DNA of 48,726 nt from an uncultured bacterium (GCA_903908715.1 CAIVSY010000082.1:1-48726); one strand, 5' to 3'; counted from the first letter of the stretch, positions 12,404 to 21,554 are shown. Notes: generated from the sequence alone by a model not told the origin. Translations and numbers: made by a program.

Positions 12404-13249
12404 ATGAAGCTTGGCATACATGCCTATGCGTGGTGTTCGCAGTGGAGCAATGAGACGCTGGACCTGATTGACCGCGTCAAGAAACTCGGACTGGATTTCA
12501 TTGAGATCCCCCTGATGTGCCTGGAAACGTTTGACGGTCCAGCCATCCGGGAGCGATTGAAGTCGGTTGGGTTGGACAGTTGCACCTCGACCGTTCTCCT
12601 GGGGGATACTGACATCAGCAGTGATGACCCGGCGATTCGTGCCAAGGGTGTGGGGTATCTCAAGGCCTGCGTCAAGGCCACCCATGCCATCGGTGCCACC
12701 TCGTTTTCCGGCGTGATCTATGCTCAGCATGTGAAGCCGCAGGCACGGCGGCCCACCGAGGCAACATGGGATCACTCCGCCCGCTGTTTGCGCGAGGTTG
12801 CGGATCTGGCGGCGGATCTTGGGGTGACTCTGGGCTTGGAGCCGGTCAACCGGTACGAATCGCATCTGGTCAATACGTGCGCACAGGCTCTTCATCTTAA
12901 GAACCTTATTGACCGAAAGAACATCCGCATACACCTCGATACCTATCATATGAACATCGAGGAGAAGAGTTTCTACGAGGCTACCAAGCTGGCGGGGCAG
13001 GACCTGATCCACTACCACCTGTGCGAGAACGACCGCGGGATACCGGGAACGGGTCTTGTCGATTGGGACGGGATATTCCGTGCGCTCGCCGAGCTCAAGT
13101 ACAACGGCTACGCGGCTCTCGAATCCTTTGTCGATTGCACGGACAACATGAATACGTGGGTCTGGCGGCAGTTGGCGCCGAACGGGGACACGCTGGTGCG
13201 CGAAGGAGTCAAGTTCATCCAGTCGATGCAGAAGCGGCATGGATTGTGA
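12404..13249 (+). CDS. Ketose 3-epimerase (D-tagatose/D-psicose 3-epimerase family)
   Basis: Xylose-isomerase-like TIM barrel of 281 residues that should interconvert ketoses at C3, for example fructose and psicose/allulose. The metal ligands are Glu146 (LGLEPVNRYE), Asp179 (HLDTYHMN), His205 (HYHLCEND) and Glu240 (ALESFVD). Their spacings of 33, 26 and 35 residues equal those recalled for the Pseudomonas cichorii D-tagatose 3-epimerase ligands 152/185/211/246, which is strong evidence for this subfamily. The RBS is AGGAGG. It lies 21 bases after the URO-D-like gene and upstream of a fructokinase, so a route from a rare ketose to fructose 6-phosphate is plausible. Confidence 0.85.
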   Translation: MKLGIHAYAWCSQWSNETLDLIDRVKKLGLDFIEIPLMCLETFDGPAIRERLKSVGLDSCTSTVLLGDTDISSDDPAIRAKGVGYLKACVKATHAIGATSFSGVIYAQHVKPQARRPTEATWDHSARCLREVADLAADLGVTLGLEPVNRYESHLVNTCAQALHLKNLIDRKNIRIHLDTYHMNIEEKSFYEATKLAGQDLIHYHLCENDRGIPGTGLVDWDGIFRALAELKYNGYAALESFVDCTDNMNTWVWRQLAPNGDTLVREGVKFIQSMQKRHGL

Positions 13250-13318
13250 TTCCGGTATCCGGTAAGTCGCGGCTGTGCGGGTCCGGGGTATGACAAGCTG
13301 ACAAGGGGAGTACCGTTT

Positions 13319-15565
13319 ATGCGCAAAGTGTCGGGACGAAAGGGGTATCGGCTTGAGTACCGGGATGGGCGGCCGGTTATCGTCGAGAGTTCCGGTCAGG
13401 TTCTTCCGCATTCCTGTTATTGTGATTGTATTATTTGGAACTTCGAGGATTGGATCGAGCGGAACCGGGATTTCGTCACAAGCGGTGTACATCTCTATTT
13501 CCTGAGGACGATGCAGGATTGGGGCACACTCAGTACTCTTTACTGGACGAGTGACGGCGTGTATCCGTTCCCGACGGATCCGGAGGCGTGCAAGGACCTT
13601 GACGGGCAGGCCAGGGCTATCCTCGCGATGGATCCGGAGGCAAGGTTCTATGTGCGCACAGGCGAAGCGGTGCCGAAAGTATGGGCTGCGAAGTATCCGG
13701 GGCAGATGCAGCTCAGCAGTACAGGCAGACGTCTGGATCAACTCTCCCTGGCGGCAACGTTCGGGTGGGATCACTTCTATCGCTATCTGCGCAATGTTGT
13801 CGATTACTGCGAGGCGCGGCCCTGGGCTGACCGGATCATCGGTTATACATACTTCGCGATGGGCGAAGGGTTGACAAACCTGGCCTGCAACGGATTCTCG
13901 TTTGATGTAAGTGAGGCCATGCAGGATGCATTCCGTCAGCATGTGCATGCCAGGTACGCGACCACGGATGTCCTTCGTGAGGCATGGAATGACCCTGAAG
14001 TGACTTTGGAAGGGGTGTGCGTTCCGACAGAGGCCGAATGGAAGGCCAAGAGGGATGCCCTGTTGCACTGGCCTGATCCTGCGCGAATCCGGCGGGAGAG
14101 CGACTTCTTCGAACTGCAGGCGGCACTGTTCCGGAAGTGCTTCCGGGGCATCATAGGAACCCTTCGGGAAGCCACAGCAGCCCGGCCGGTTCTTCTTGGC
14201 ATTGACGCACTTAAGCAGCCGATGCTCGGCTGGTTGCTCAACCAGGCCTTCGGGCGCCAGGATTGGATCACGGACCCCATGGGTGACTATCCGGAGATGA
14301 CCCTGCCGAGCGGCGCCGTGGACATTGGCGACCTGCTGGACGATGAAGGGTGGGACATTGTGGTTACGCCCTCCGATTACACCGCGCGTTCCGTGGGTTA
14401 TGGATGGGAGTCGGAGGGAGTGAGCGATTCCCTGCGGCTGCGAGGCAAGGCGATGCTTGTGGAGAATGATTCCCGTACTTGGATGGGGAAGGAGTCGGAG
14501 ACGCTGGGGGCTTTCCTGACCACGGAAGAGGTCCGCGCCGGCCTCCTGCGGAACACGGCATGGGCCTTGACGCGCGGGCATTGGCATTACTGGATGAATG
14601 TGGGAACCAGCTATTTCCATGACCCGAAGATTCACGAGGTGGCTATTTCCAAGGAGCGGCCGATCCTGGATGCAAGCGGGAAATGGGCCCACCGGGAGAC
14701 GGAACATGCCCTCTGCATGGTCATCGACGACAGCAGTCCCCGGCACGAGAACGGCACAGCGGGTTACCAGCATGTTGCCTGCCTGTGGCAACGGCATCTC
14801 GGATTGGCGCATTGCGGTGTGCCATATCGGGTTTATCTGTTCTCCGATCTGGCAAAGGAGAACATGCCCAGATACCGCACCTACCTATTCCCCAACCTGT
14901 TCGAGCTGAATGAGGAGAGAATGGACCTGTTGCGGCGTACGGTGTTGCGGGATGGCCGCCTGGCCATCTTCGGTCCTGCGACCGGCATCACGGACGGCCG
15001 GAACTTGGGGCCGGAGGGCATCAGCAGGCTTCTAGGCATCGAGTTTGAAATGGTGTCCAGGCAGGCGCCCAGGCGTGTACTGGTGCATGGGGATCATCCG
15101 CTTACCGCCAATCTGCCGGCTTCGCTGGTGTATGGGGACAGTTATGCCTATGGTCCTGTTCTTGTTCCAAGCCGCGCCGCGGTGACGGCGGGCGGATTCA
15201 CATCACTGGGCAGCGCAACGACCTTCTGGGAAGTCAACAAACCCGGACTGATCCTGAAGGAGACCGAAGACTGCAAGATGGTATGGAGTGTTGCGATGCC
15301 TCTGCCTGCAAACCTCCTTCGAGAGTGCTGCCGATATGCAGGCAGTCATATCTGGTGCGAGGAGGACGACGTTATCCTTGCCAGCGAAACGGTGGCCGCG
15401 GTTCATTCCGTAAAGGCGGGCAAGCGTACTTTGCTGCTGCCGACGCCGCGGCCTGTGTGGGATGTGTTACGTTCAGAGAAGCTTGGCGATGCCATGACGA
15501 GGATTGAGATGGCCATTACGCCGCCGGAAACCCGTATTTTCTACTTTGGGGATGAAGCGCCTTGA
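13319..15565 (+). CDS. GH42-like glycoside hydrolase with trimerisation domain
   Basis: A 748-residue protein with GH42-like layout. An N-terminal barrel contains a helix pattern DAFRQHVHARYATTDVLREAWND that resembles the GH42 'FR.WL..KY.t...LN..W' segment. VENDSRTW has a Glu at the place of the GH42 nucleophile (mlmE). The middle part, from ALCMVIDDSSPRH through LGIEFEMVS, looks like the flavodoxin-like trimerisation domain. A normal GH42 acid/base sits in a 'NE' motif; here the equivalent strand reads GYTYFAMGEG, with Glu after Gly. It may therefore belong to a GH42-related family such as GH164 (beta-mannosidases of similar architecture). AAGGGGAG precedes the ATG. No signal peptide is seen. 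Specificity is unknown. Confidence 0.6.
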   Translation: MRKVSGRKGYRLEYRDGRPVIVESSGQVLPHSCYCDCIIWNFEDWIERNRDFVTSGVHLYFLRTMQDWGTLSTLYWTSDGVYPFPTDPEACKDLDGQARAILAMDPEARFYVRTGEAVPKVWAAKYPGQMQLSSTGRRLDQLSLAATFGWDHFYRYLRNVVDYCEARPWADRIIGYTYFAMGEGLTNLACNGFSFDVSEAMQDAFRQHVHARYATTDVLREAWNDPEVTLEGVCVPTEAEWKAKRDALLHWPDPARIRRESDFFELQAALFRKCFRGIIGTLREATAARPVLLGIDALKQPMLGWLLNQAFGRQDWITDPMGDYPEMTLPSGAVDIGDLLDDEGWDIVVTPSDYTARSVGYGWESEGVSDSLRLRGKAMLVENDSRTWMGKESETLGAFLTTEEVRAGLLRNTAWALTRGHWHYWMNVGTSYFHDPKIHEVAISKERPILDASGKWAHRETEHALCMVIDDSSPRHENGTAGYQHVACLWQRHLGLAHCGVPYRVYLFSDLAKENMPRYRTYLFPNLFELNEERMDLLRRTVLRDGRLAIFGPATGITDGRNLGPEGISRLLGIEFEMVSRQAPRRVLVHGDHPLTANLPASLVYGDSYAYGPVLVPSRAAVTAGGFTSLGSATTFWEVNKPGLILKETEDCKMVWSVAMPLPANLLRECCRYAGSHIWCEEDDVILASETVAAVHSVKAGKRTLLLPTPRPVWDVLRSEKLGDAMTRIEMAITPPETRIFYFGDEAP

Positions 15566-15579
15566 AAAGGAGTTCCGGC

Positions 15580-16446
15580 ATGCTGGATGTCCTGACATAC
15601 GGTGAGGTCCTTTGGGACATGATCGAGGGAAAGGCCCATATCGGCGGGGCTCCATTCAACCTGGCGGCCCATGCAGTCAAGTGCGGTTTGCGTGCCGCAA
15701 CGGTTTCGAGCGTGGGCGATGACGACCTTGGGAGGGCGGCTCTCGGAGAAATGGACCGCTTGTCGGTTGAGCGACGCTGGACGTTGATTGACCGGGAGCA
15801 TCCCACGGGAACGGTGACGGTATCCCTTACAGGCGGTCAGCCTTCCTATGTGATCCACGAGGGAGTGGCATGGGACTTCATACGCCTATCCCGGGATGCG
15901 CTGCTTGAATTGGTTGCCGCACGACCCCGCGCCATCTGTTTCGGCAGCCTGGCGCAGCGAGGTGAGGTGTCCCGCGAAACGTTTCGCATGGTTGTCCGGG
16001 CCTTGCCGGAAGCCATCCGCTTTTATGATGTCAACCTGCGGCAGAAGTTCTGGGATCGGGACACGGTTGCATCCGGTCTGGAAATCGCAACCCTGGTCAA
16101 AGTCAATGATGAGGAGGCCAGGACGCTGGGACAACTGCTTTTCGGATGCCGATCGACGCCTGGGGGGTTCTGTCATGCTGCGCTGAGTGCGTTTCCGGGC
16201 ATTCTGGCGGTGGTTGTGACATGCGGCGGGAATGGTTGCACGGTCTGCCAACGCGGGAGTGACCCGGTGGAATGTCCGGGTATCCCCGTCCAGGTTGCCG
16301 ACGCAGTTGGGGCGGGGGATGCTTTTTCTGCCGCTTTTCTCGCCGAATGGCTCAAGGGAGAAGGCGCGGTTACAGCGGCGCAGGCCGGGAATCGCCGCGG
16401 TGCCTGGGTGGCCTCGCGGTTCGGTGCGGTGCCGGATGAAAGCTGA
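15580..16446 (+). CDS. PfkB-family carbohydrate kinase (fructokinase-like)
   Basis: Ribokinase-fold sugar kinase of 288 residues. It begins LTYGEVLWDMIEG and GGAPFNLAAHAVKCG, the fructokinase version of the PfkB N-terminal signature, and ends with DAVGAGDAFSAAFLAEW, the anion-hole and catalytic-Asp motif GAGD. FYDVNLRQKFW is the conserved strand of fructokinases. It should phosphorylate fructose or a related ketose. The ATG at 15580 is preferred to the TTG at 15562 because AAAAGGAG lies 7 bases upstream; the TTG form would overlap the previous stop. It follows the 3-epimerase and GH42-like genes and precedes the importer. Confidence 0.85.
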   Translation: MLDVLTYGEVLWDMIEGKAHIGGAPFNLAAHAVKCGLRAATVSSVGDDDLGRAALGEMDRLSVERRWTLIDREHPTGTVTVSLTGGQPSYVIHEGVAWDFIRLSRDALLELVAARPRAICFGSLAQRGEVSRETFRMVVRALPEAIRFYDVNLRQKFWDRDTVASGLEIATLVKVNDEEARTLGQLLFGCRSTPGGFCHAALSAFPGILAVVVTCGGNGCTVCQRGSDPVECPGIPVQVADAVGAGDAFSAAFLAEWLKGEGAVTAAQAGNRRGAWVASRFGAVPDES

Positions 16447-16476
16447 TCGTTTAGCCAAACGCGACAGGAATGCTGC

Positions 16477-18204
16477 ATGAAAGTTTTGTTTGCCACACTG
16501 CTGATCGTATTGGGGATCGCGCTTGCGGTCACTCGCTTGTCGGAGCCGGAAATGCATGCCGAGGTTCCGATCATCTACTGGGTCATAGATCCGGCGCCGG
16601 TCCGGGCTGAGCATATCCGGCTATTCGAGCTCTGGCAGATCAAGAGCGGGCATTGCACGGAGCACCGGATCACGAGTGCGGCGGAGCTGGAGGCTTTCCG
16701 GAAACGGAAGTGGTCGCCGGTCATCGCCACCGCGATCCGGGAGGGGAACGAGCATGGGGCGGCGGTGCTGGACGGCAAGCTGCCGCTCGCGTCGCTGCCG
16801 TTGACGATCCGGGTACCCAAGACCGAGATGAGCCTGGACGCTTCCAGCAACGACATGAGCAAGAAGATCATCCAGAGTGTTTCGGGGATAGCCTCGGACG
16901 TCATGGAGGTTTATAGCGACGGGAATGTGCAATTCATGGCCAGCGGTGGGCTTGTGGCCGATGTCACGGAGGAGGCCCGCCGGCTCGGCTGCGGCCCCGA
17001 TGTGACGTATCCCGGCATGGCGGCATCGATGATGTACGAGGGGCGCCAGTACTCTTTCCCTCGGAATCCGGGTACATGGATGCTGTGGGTCAACAAGGAG
17101 ACCTTTGCGAGGTATAGGCAGCCACTGCCGCCTGTTCGCTGGGGTATCGAGGAGTTCGAACAGCGTGGAAAGGCATTCATGGCGGCGGCTAATCCGCCCG
17201 GCGGCCGACGGACCGTGTTCTTTGCCAATTTCACCTCTCCTTTCATGCTCCGTCGCACATTCGGGCTGGATGTGTTCAATGAAACCATGACACGTTGTAT
17301 CCTGAACGATCCGCGCACGGCGCGGACCTATGCGCTGATGAAGAAGTGGAAGGATGTGGATCACTTGTTCCCCACAAGTGTCGAGCGGGCCGGTTTCGCG
17401 ACGGAGGGGGGGATGCGCGGCGGGGATGGCCAGCTCTTCCTGGACGGAAGGTTCGGGATGATGATGTCCGGGCGCTATCAATTGATGCAGTTCCGCTTAT
17501 TCGAGCAGCCGATGCAACTGGCGGTGGTTGAGGCTCCGAACGGCGGCATTCCCTGCAACATCATTGGAAGTGGCGAGGCAACCGTCTATCGCGGGAGCAA
17601 GAAGCTTGATCTGGCCACGTTGTTTCTGGCGTTCTATGCGAGTGAGGACTACAGCATGCAGATTGTGCGGGACGGGGACGGGTTGCCGCCGATTCCGAAA
17701 TACACGATGACCGAAGAGTACCTGCGCCCGAAGGAGTACCCCAACGAATGGGGGTGTCATGAGGTGTTTGCCGCGGATGCCATCCATTGTGCCATTTCGC
17801 CCAGTTTCAGCCCGTTCCTGCAGTACAATCAAGTGATGCAATGCGAGTGGACGGTCTCCAGCGCGGTCGATGCCGACCGCATGACCCCGGAGGAGGGCGC
17901 ACGTGAGGTGGAGGACCGGATCAACCGGAAGATGGCGGCCAATCTTGCGGATAATCCTGCCCTGAAGCAGAAATACGATAAAGTGTGCGCTGTGCAGGCG
18001 CGTATTGATGCCTACCGCAGGGAGGGGCGCCCGGTACCCCGTCCATGGGTTACGAATCCCTATCATCAGTGGCTCTATGAGAAGAACGGGTGGTTCGAGG
18101 ACTTGGCGGAGGAGAGTCCGCGGCTGACAGGGGCCCCGCCAATTGGGGGAGGAACTGTTGACTGCCGGCCAGCTGTGGAATCGGTGGGGCCATGTGATTC
18201 ATGA
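16477..18204 (+). CDS. ABC sugar transporter solute-binding protein, copy 1
   Basis: A 575-residue family-1-type solute-binding protein, longer than the common 400-450. A short hydrophobic N-terminus (residues 4-18) ends in ALA, which could be a signal-peptidase I site or an uncleaved anchor; no lipobox Cys is present. Later parts match sugar-binding proteins: SFPRNPGTWMLWVNKETF (the 'P...d..llyYNkdlF' region), DGQLFLDGRFGMMMSGRY (the 'G.aAm...G.w' region) and GEATVYRGSKKLDLATLF. It has a close tandem copy at 18401-20089 and is followed by two permeases. AGGAA precedes the ATG by a short gap. The ligand is probably an oligosaccharide, by context only. Confidence 0.8.
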   Translation: MKVLFATLLIVLGIALAVTRLSEPEMHAEVPIIYWVIDPAPVRAEHIRLFELWQIKSGHCTEHRITSAAELEAFRKRKWSPVIATAIREGNEHGAAVLDGKLPLASLPLTIRVPKTEMSLDASSNDMSKKIIQSVSGIASDVMEVYSDGNVQFMASGGLVADVTEEARRLGCGPDVTYPGMAASMMYEGRQYSFPRNPGTWMLWVNKETFARYRQPLPPVRWGIEEFEQRGKAFMAAANPPGGRRTVFFANFTSPFMLRRTFGLDVFNETMTRCILNDPRTARTYALMKKWKDVDHLFPTSVERAGFATEGGMRGGDGQLFLDGRFGMMMSGRYQLMQFRLFEQPMQLAVVEAPNGGIPCNIIGSGEATVYRGSKKLDLATLFLAFYASEDYSMQIVRDGDGLPPIPKYTMTEEYLRPKEYPNEWGCHEVFAADAIHCAISPSFSPFLQYNQVMQCEWTVSSAVDADRMTPEEGAREVEDRINRKMAANLADNPALKQKYDKVCAVQARIDAYRREGRPVPRPWVTNPYHQWLYEKNGWFEDLAEESPRLTGAPPIGGGTVDCRPAVESVGPCDS

Positions 18205-18275
18205 GGGGGCGCTTGCAGTCTCCTTTTCCGGTGATTGTGGTGCGGGTTTGTAGAGGGTTCCCGTTGGGAGATTGG

Positions 18276-18304
18276 TTGACATGACTGAAACAGTGCAACA
18301 TACT
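18276..18304 (+). promoter_or_regulatory. Sigma-70-type promoter before the second binding protein
   Basis: A perfect TTGACA at 18276-18281, a 17-base spacer, and CATACT at 18299-18304 (four of six to TATAAT). The ATG-proximal end is about 97 bases upstream of the GTG at 18401. It lies in the 196-base gap between the two binding-protein genes, so copy 2 and the permeases could be expressed apart from the upstream glycosidase genes. Nothing else is recognised in that gap. Confidence 0.5.
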
Positions 18305-18400
18305 CAAACGATCCTGCTTCGGCCGGATAGGTGAACGAGTCTTCCCATTCAGGTTTCTGGATCTGATTGTTGTGATGTTGTTGGCGAGCGAGGTATGTGA

Positions 18401-20089
18401 GTGAAGTTATTATTTATCACGATACTTATCGTATTGGGGATCGCGCTTGCGGGTACTCGCTTGTCGGAGCCGGAAATGCATGCCGAGGTTCCGATCATCT
18501 ACTGGGTCATAGATCCGGCGCCGGTCCGGGCTGAGCATATCCGGCTGTTTGAGCTCTGGCAGATCAAGAACGGGCATTGCACGGAGCATCGAATCGCAAA
18601 CGCAGCGGAGTTGGAGGCTTTCCGGAAGCGGAAGTGGTCGCCGGTCATTGCCACAGCGATCCGGGAGGGGAACGAGCATGGGGCGGCGGTGCTCGACGGC
18701 ACGTTGCCGCTTGCGTCACTGCCGTTGACGATTCGGGTGCCCAGGACCGAGATGCGGCTGGACGCTTCCAGCAACGACATGAGCAAGAAGATCATCCAGA
18801 GCGTGTCGGGGATTGCCTCGGACGTCATGGAGGTGTATGGCGACGGAAATGTGCAGTTCATGGCAAGCGGGGGGCTTGTGGCTGATGTCACGGACGATGC
18901 CCAGCGGATGGGGTTTGGGCCGGATGTGACGTATCAGGGCATGGCGGCATCCATGATGTACGAGGGGCGCCAGTACTCCTTCCCGCGAAATCCATGCACA
19001 ATGATGCTGTGGGTCAACAAGGAGACCTTTGCGAAGTACAACCAGCCGTTGCCGCCTGTTCGCTGGGATATCGAAGAATTCGAACGGCGCGGGAAGGACT
19101 TTATGGCGGCGGTGAATCCTTCCGGCGGCCGTCGCACGGTATTCTTTGCCAATTGGATCAGCGACTTCGCTCTTCGCAGGACATTCGGGCTCGATGTATT
19201 CAATGAAACGATGACCCGTTGTGTCCTGAACGATCCGCGCACGGCGAGGACCTATGCACTGATGAAGAAGTGGAAGGATGTGGATCACTTGTTTCCCACA
19301 AGTGTCGAGCGGGCAGGTTTCGCGACGGAGGGTGGGTTGCGCGGCGGGGACGGGCAACTCTTTCTCGATGGCAGGTTTGGAATGATCATGTCCGGCCGTT
19401 TTCAGTTGTTCCAGTTCCGTTCATTTGAGAAACCGATGCAGCTGGCAGTGGTCGAGGGGCCGCATGGCGGCATCCCCTGCAACATCTTTTTCAGCGGGGA
19501 GGCAACGGTCTACCGGGGGAGCAGGAATCTGGATCTTGCCAAGCTATTCCTGGCGTTCTATGCGAGTGAGGACTACAGCATGCAGATTGTGCGGGACGGG
19601 GACGGACTGCCGCCGATCCCGAGATACACAAAGACGGACGAATACCTGCGGCCCAAGGACTATCCCAATGAGTGGGGGTGCCACGAAGTGCTTGCCGAGG
19701 ATGCCATCCAGCATTCCATCTCCCCGACTTTCAGCCCGTTCCTGCAGTACAACCAAGTGATGCAATGCGAGTGGACGGTTTCGGGCGCGGTTGATGCCGA
19801 CCGGCTGACACCGGAGGCGGGGGCTCATGAGGTGGAAGAGCGGATCAATCGGAAACTGGCAGAGAACCTTGCGGACAATCCCGGATTGAAGGAGAAGCAT
19901 GATGAGGCTTGCGCTGTGCAGGCGCGTATCGATGCCTACCGCAAGGAGGGGCGTCCGGTGCCCCGTGCATGGGTCACGAATCCCTATCATCAGTGGATGT
20001 ACGAGAAGAACGGCTGGTTCGAGAAGTCGGCAGAGGTTGCCTCGCAGCTGACGGCAATTGGAAATGGGGAGAGGGACGATGCGCGCTAA
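18401..20089 (+). CDS. ABC sugar transporter solute-binding protein, copy 2
   Basis: A 562-residue paralogue of the gene at 16477-18204, nearly identical over the first 60 residues (LSEPEMHAEVPIIYWVIDP in both) and strongly similar throughout. Differences concentrate in patches that may shape the ligand pocket, for example TVFFANWISDFALRRTF versus TVFFANFTSPFMLRRTF, and around LFQFRSFEKPMQL. It has the same short hydrophobic N-terminus without a lipobox Cys. The start is GTG at 18401: the in-frame ATG six bases upstream is followed at once by TGA. It overlaps the first permease gene by 11 bases, so this copy is likely the one translated together with the membrane components. A tandem duplication is the simplest origin. 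Confidence 0.82.
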   Translation: MKLLFITILIVLGIALAGTRLSEPEMHAEVPIIYWVIDPAPVRAEHIRLFELWQIKNGHCTEHRIANAAELEAFRKRKWSPVIATAIREGNEHGAAVLDGTLPLASLPLTIRVPRTEMRLDASSNDMSKKIIQSVSGIASDVMEVYGDGNVQFMASGGLVADVTDDAQRMGFGPDVTYQGMAASMMYEGRQYSFPRNPCTMMLWVNKETFAKYNQPLPPVRWDIEEFERRGKDFMAAVNPSGGRRTVFFANWISDFALRRTFGLDVFNETMTRCVLNDPRTARTYALMKKWKDVDHLFPTSVERAGFATEGGLRGGDGQLFLDGRFGMIMSGRFQLFQFRSFEKPMQLAVVEGPHGGIPCNIFFSGEATVYRGSRNLDLAKLFLAFYASEDYSMQIVRDGDGLPPIPRYTKTDEYLRPKDYPNEWGCHEVLAEDAIQHSISPTFSPFLQYNQVMQCEWTVSGAVDADRLTPEAGAHEVEERINRKLAENLADNPGLKEKHDEACAVQARIDAYRKEGRPVPRAWVTNPYHQWMYEKNGWFEKSAEVASQLTAIGNGERDDAR

Positions 20090-21554
20090 GACGGTACGAC
20101 AACTGTTCTGTGGGTTGGGCTTCCTGGCGCCGAACCTCATCGGCTTCCTTGTCTTTACGCTGGTGCCGCTGGTGATCAGCTTTGCCATGGTGTTTACCAA
20201 CTGGGATATCCTGCGGCACAACATGTTCACGGATGAGGCGGTCAGGTTTGTAGGCTTGGATAATTTCCGCCGTTTGTTTGCGGAGCGGGACTTTGTACAG
20301 TACTTTGGCAACACGCTGTTTTTCATGCTTGGGATGCCGCTCGGAATTGCGGGCAGTCTGGGGGCTGCGCTCCTTTTGAACAAGGAACTGCAGGGTCCGG
20401 GGGCTCGGATATGGACTTGGATGATCAGTACGGCGGCCTTTACCGGCTCCGTGCTTGTCTTGTTCGCCCTCGGAATGGCTTCCACTGCCACCACGCTGTG
20501 TCTGCTGGTGTTGTTGGCCACGATCCTGATTGGCGGGAGCGCGGGGGGGACGACCGTCTACCGGTCGATTTTCTTCTCGCCCAGCTTCTGTTCAGGTGTA
20601 GCGATCTTTATCCTGTGGAAGAAGCTGTACAATCCGACGATGGGTCCTGTTAACAGGGCCATTGTGCCGTTTCTTGACTGGCTGCAACGCCTGGTCAATG
20701 CTATCCCGCCCGCGGTAACCGAGGCAGGGAGCCTTGTCTGCGCGGGGCTGGCGATCCTGCTTGTGATCCACCGGGGGTGGCGGATTCTTCATGATTGGAA
20801 GGAGGGCGAAGCGGGCGCGGTTTCTGTGGGTGTCGCGGGTCTGTTCCTTGTGATTCCACTGATTGTCGCATTACCCTGGACGCCGTCGGCCTTGTCCGGT
20901 TGGATTGTACTGGGTCCCGGAATTCTGTTCGCGGTGTTTGCGGCTGTGACGCTCCTGCGCGGCAGGCCGTATGCATGCCGCCTGGACTATGGCATTTCGA
21001 TTACCGTGATCAGCGCTGCGGTTGCAGCTGCCCTTTCCTGTGCTTTCCTGGGGCTTTCGAATGTGTTCACTGCGCTGCCCGCGCTATGCAGGAGCGGGCT
21101 CGAACCGCCGAACTGGCTCGGCGCGTATCACTGGGCGAAGCCGGCCATCATGCTGATGGGCCTGTGGAGTGCGATTGGCTCCGGGAACATGCTGTTGTAC
21201 CTTTCCGGGCTTTCCAATATCTCGCCGGAATTGTATGAGGCAGCCGACATTGACGGCGCTTCCTCCCGCCAGAGATTCTGGCACATTACATGGCCGCAGT
21301 TGGCCCCGATCACGTTCTTTATTTTTGTGATGTCTGTCATCGGCGGATTGCAGGGCGGGTTTGAGACCGCGCGCACAATGACCCAGGGCGGACCAGCGGG
21401 ATCCACAACCACATTGAGTTATTTCATTTACGCCGAAGGTTTCCAGACGGGGCGTCTGGGATATGCTTCGGCGGCATCGTGGGCGCTTTTCGTGATGGTG
21501 CTGATAGCAACGTTGATCAACTGGAAGTTTGGGAATCAGTATGCCGAAGACTAA
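20079..21554 (+). CDS. ABC sugar permease, MalF/UgpA-type, with two internal membrane insertions
   Basis: Binding-protein-dependent permease of 491 residues, against about 290-320 usual. The normal parts are present: GFLAPNLIGFLVFTLVPLV at the N-terminus, LDNFRRLF, FGNTLFFMLG, YRSIFFSPSF and KKLYNPTMGPVN, and the EAA loop ELYEAADIDGASSRQRFW near residues 385-400. Extra sequence interrupts this order twice: residues about 108-156 (two hydrophobic segments) and about 200-343 (four hydrophobic segments). Each adds an even number of helices, so the EAA loop can stay cytoplasmic. ATG at 20079 follows GGGGAGAGGG; a TTG at 20058 is less likely. It overlaps the binding-protein stop and the next permease start (by 14 bases). 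Confidence 0.85.
   Translation: MRAKTVRQLFCGLGFLAPNLIGFLVFTLVPLVISFAMVFTNWDILRHNMFTDEAVRFVGLDNFRRLFAERDFVQYFGNTLFFMLGMPLGIAGSLGAALLLNKELQGPGARIWTWMISTAAFTGSVLVLFALGMASTATTLCLLVLLATILIGGSAGGTTVYRSIFFSPSFCSGVAIFILWKKLYNPTMGPVNRAIVPFLDWLQRLVNAIPPAVTEAGSLVCAGLAILLVIHRGWRILHDWKEGEAGAVSVGVAGLFLVIPLIVALPWTPSALSGWIVLGPGILFAVFAAVTLLRGRPYACRLDYGISITVISAAVAAALSCAFLGLSNVFTALPALCRSGLEPPNWLGAYHWAKPAIMLMGLWSAIGSGNMLLYLSGLSNISPELYEAADIDGASSRQRFWHITWPQLAPITFFIFVMSVIGGLQGGFETARTMTQGGPAGSTTTLSYFIYAEGFQTGRLGYASAASWALFVMVLIATLINWKFGNQYAED

Noticed and set aside
12281..14812. An 843-codon open frame on the minus strand
   Set aside because: It lies opposite three convincing plus-strand genes (URO-D-like, epimerase, GH42-like). 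The translated sequence has no recognisable domain and is rich in His, Pro, Arg, as expected of an antisense shadow in GC-rich DNA.
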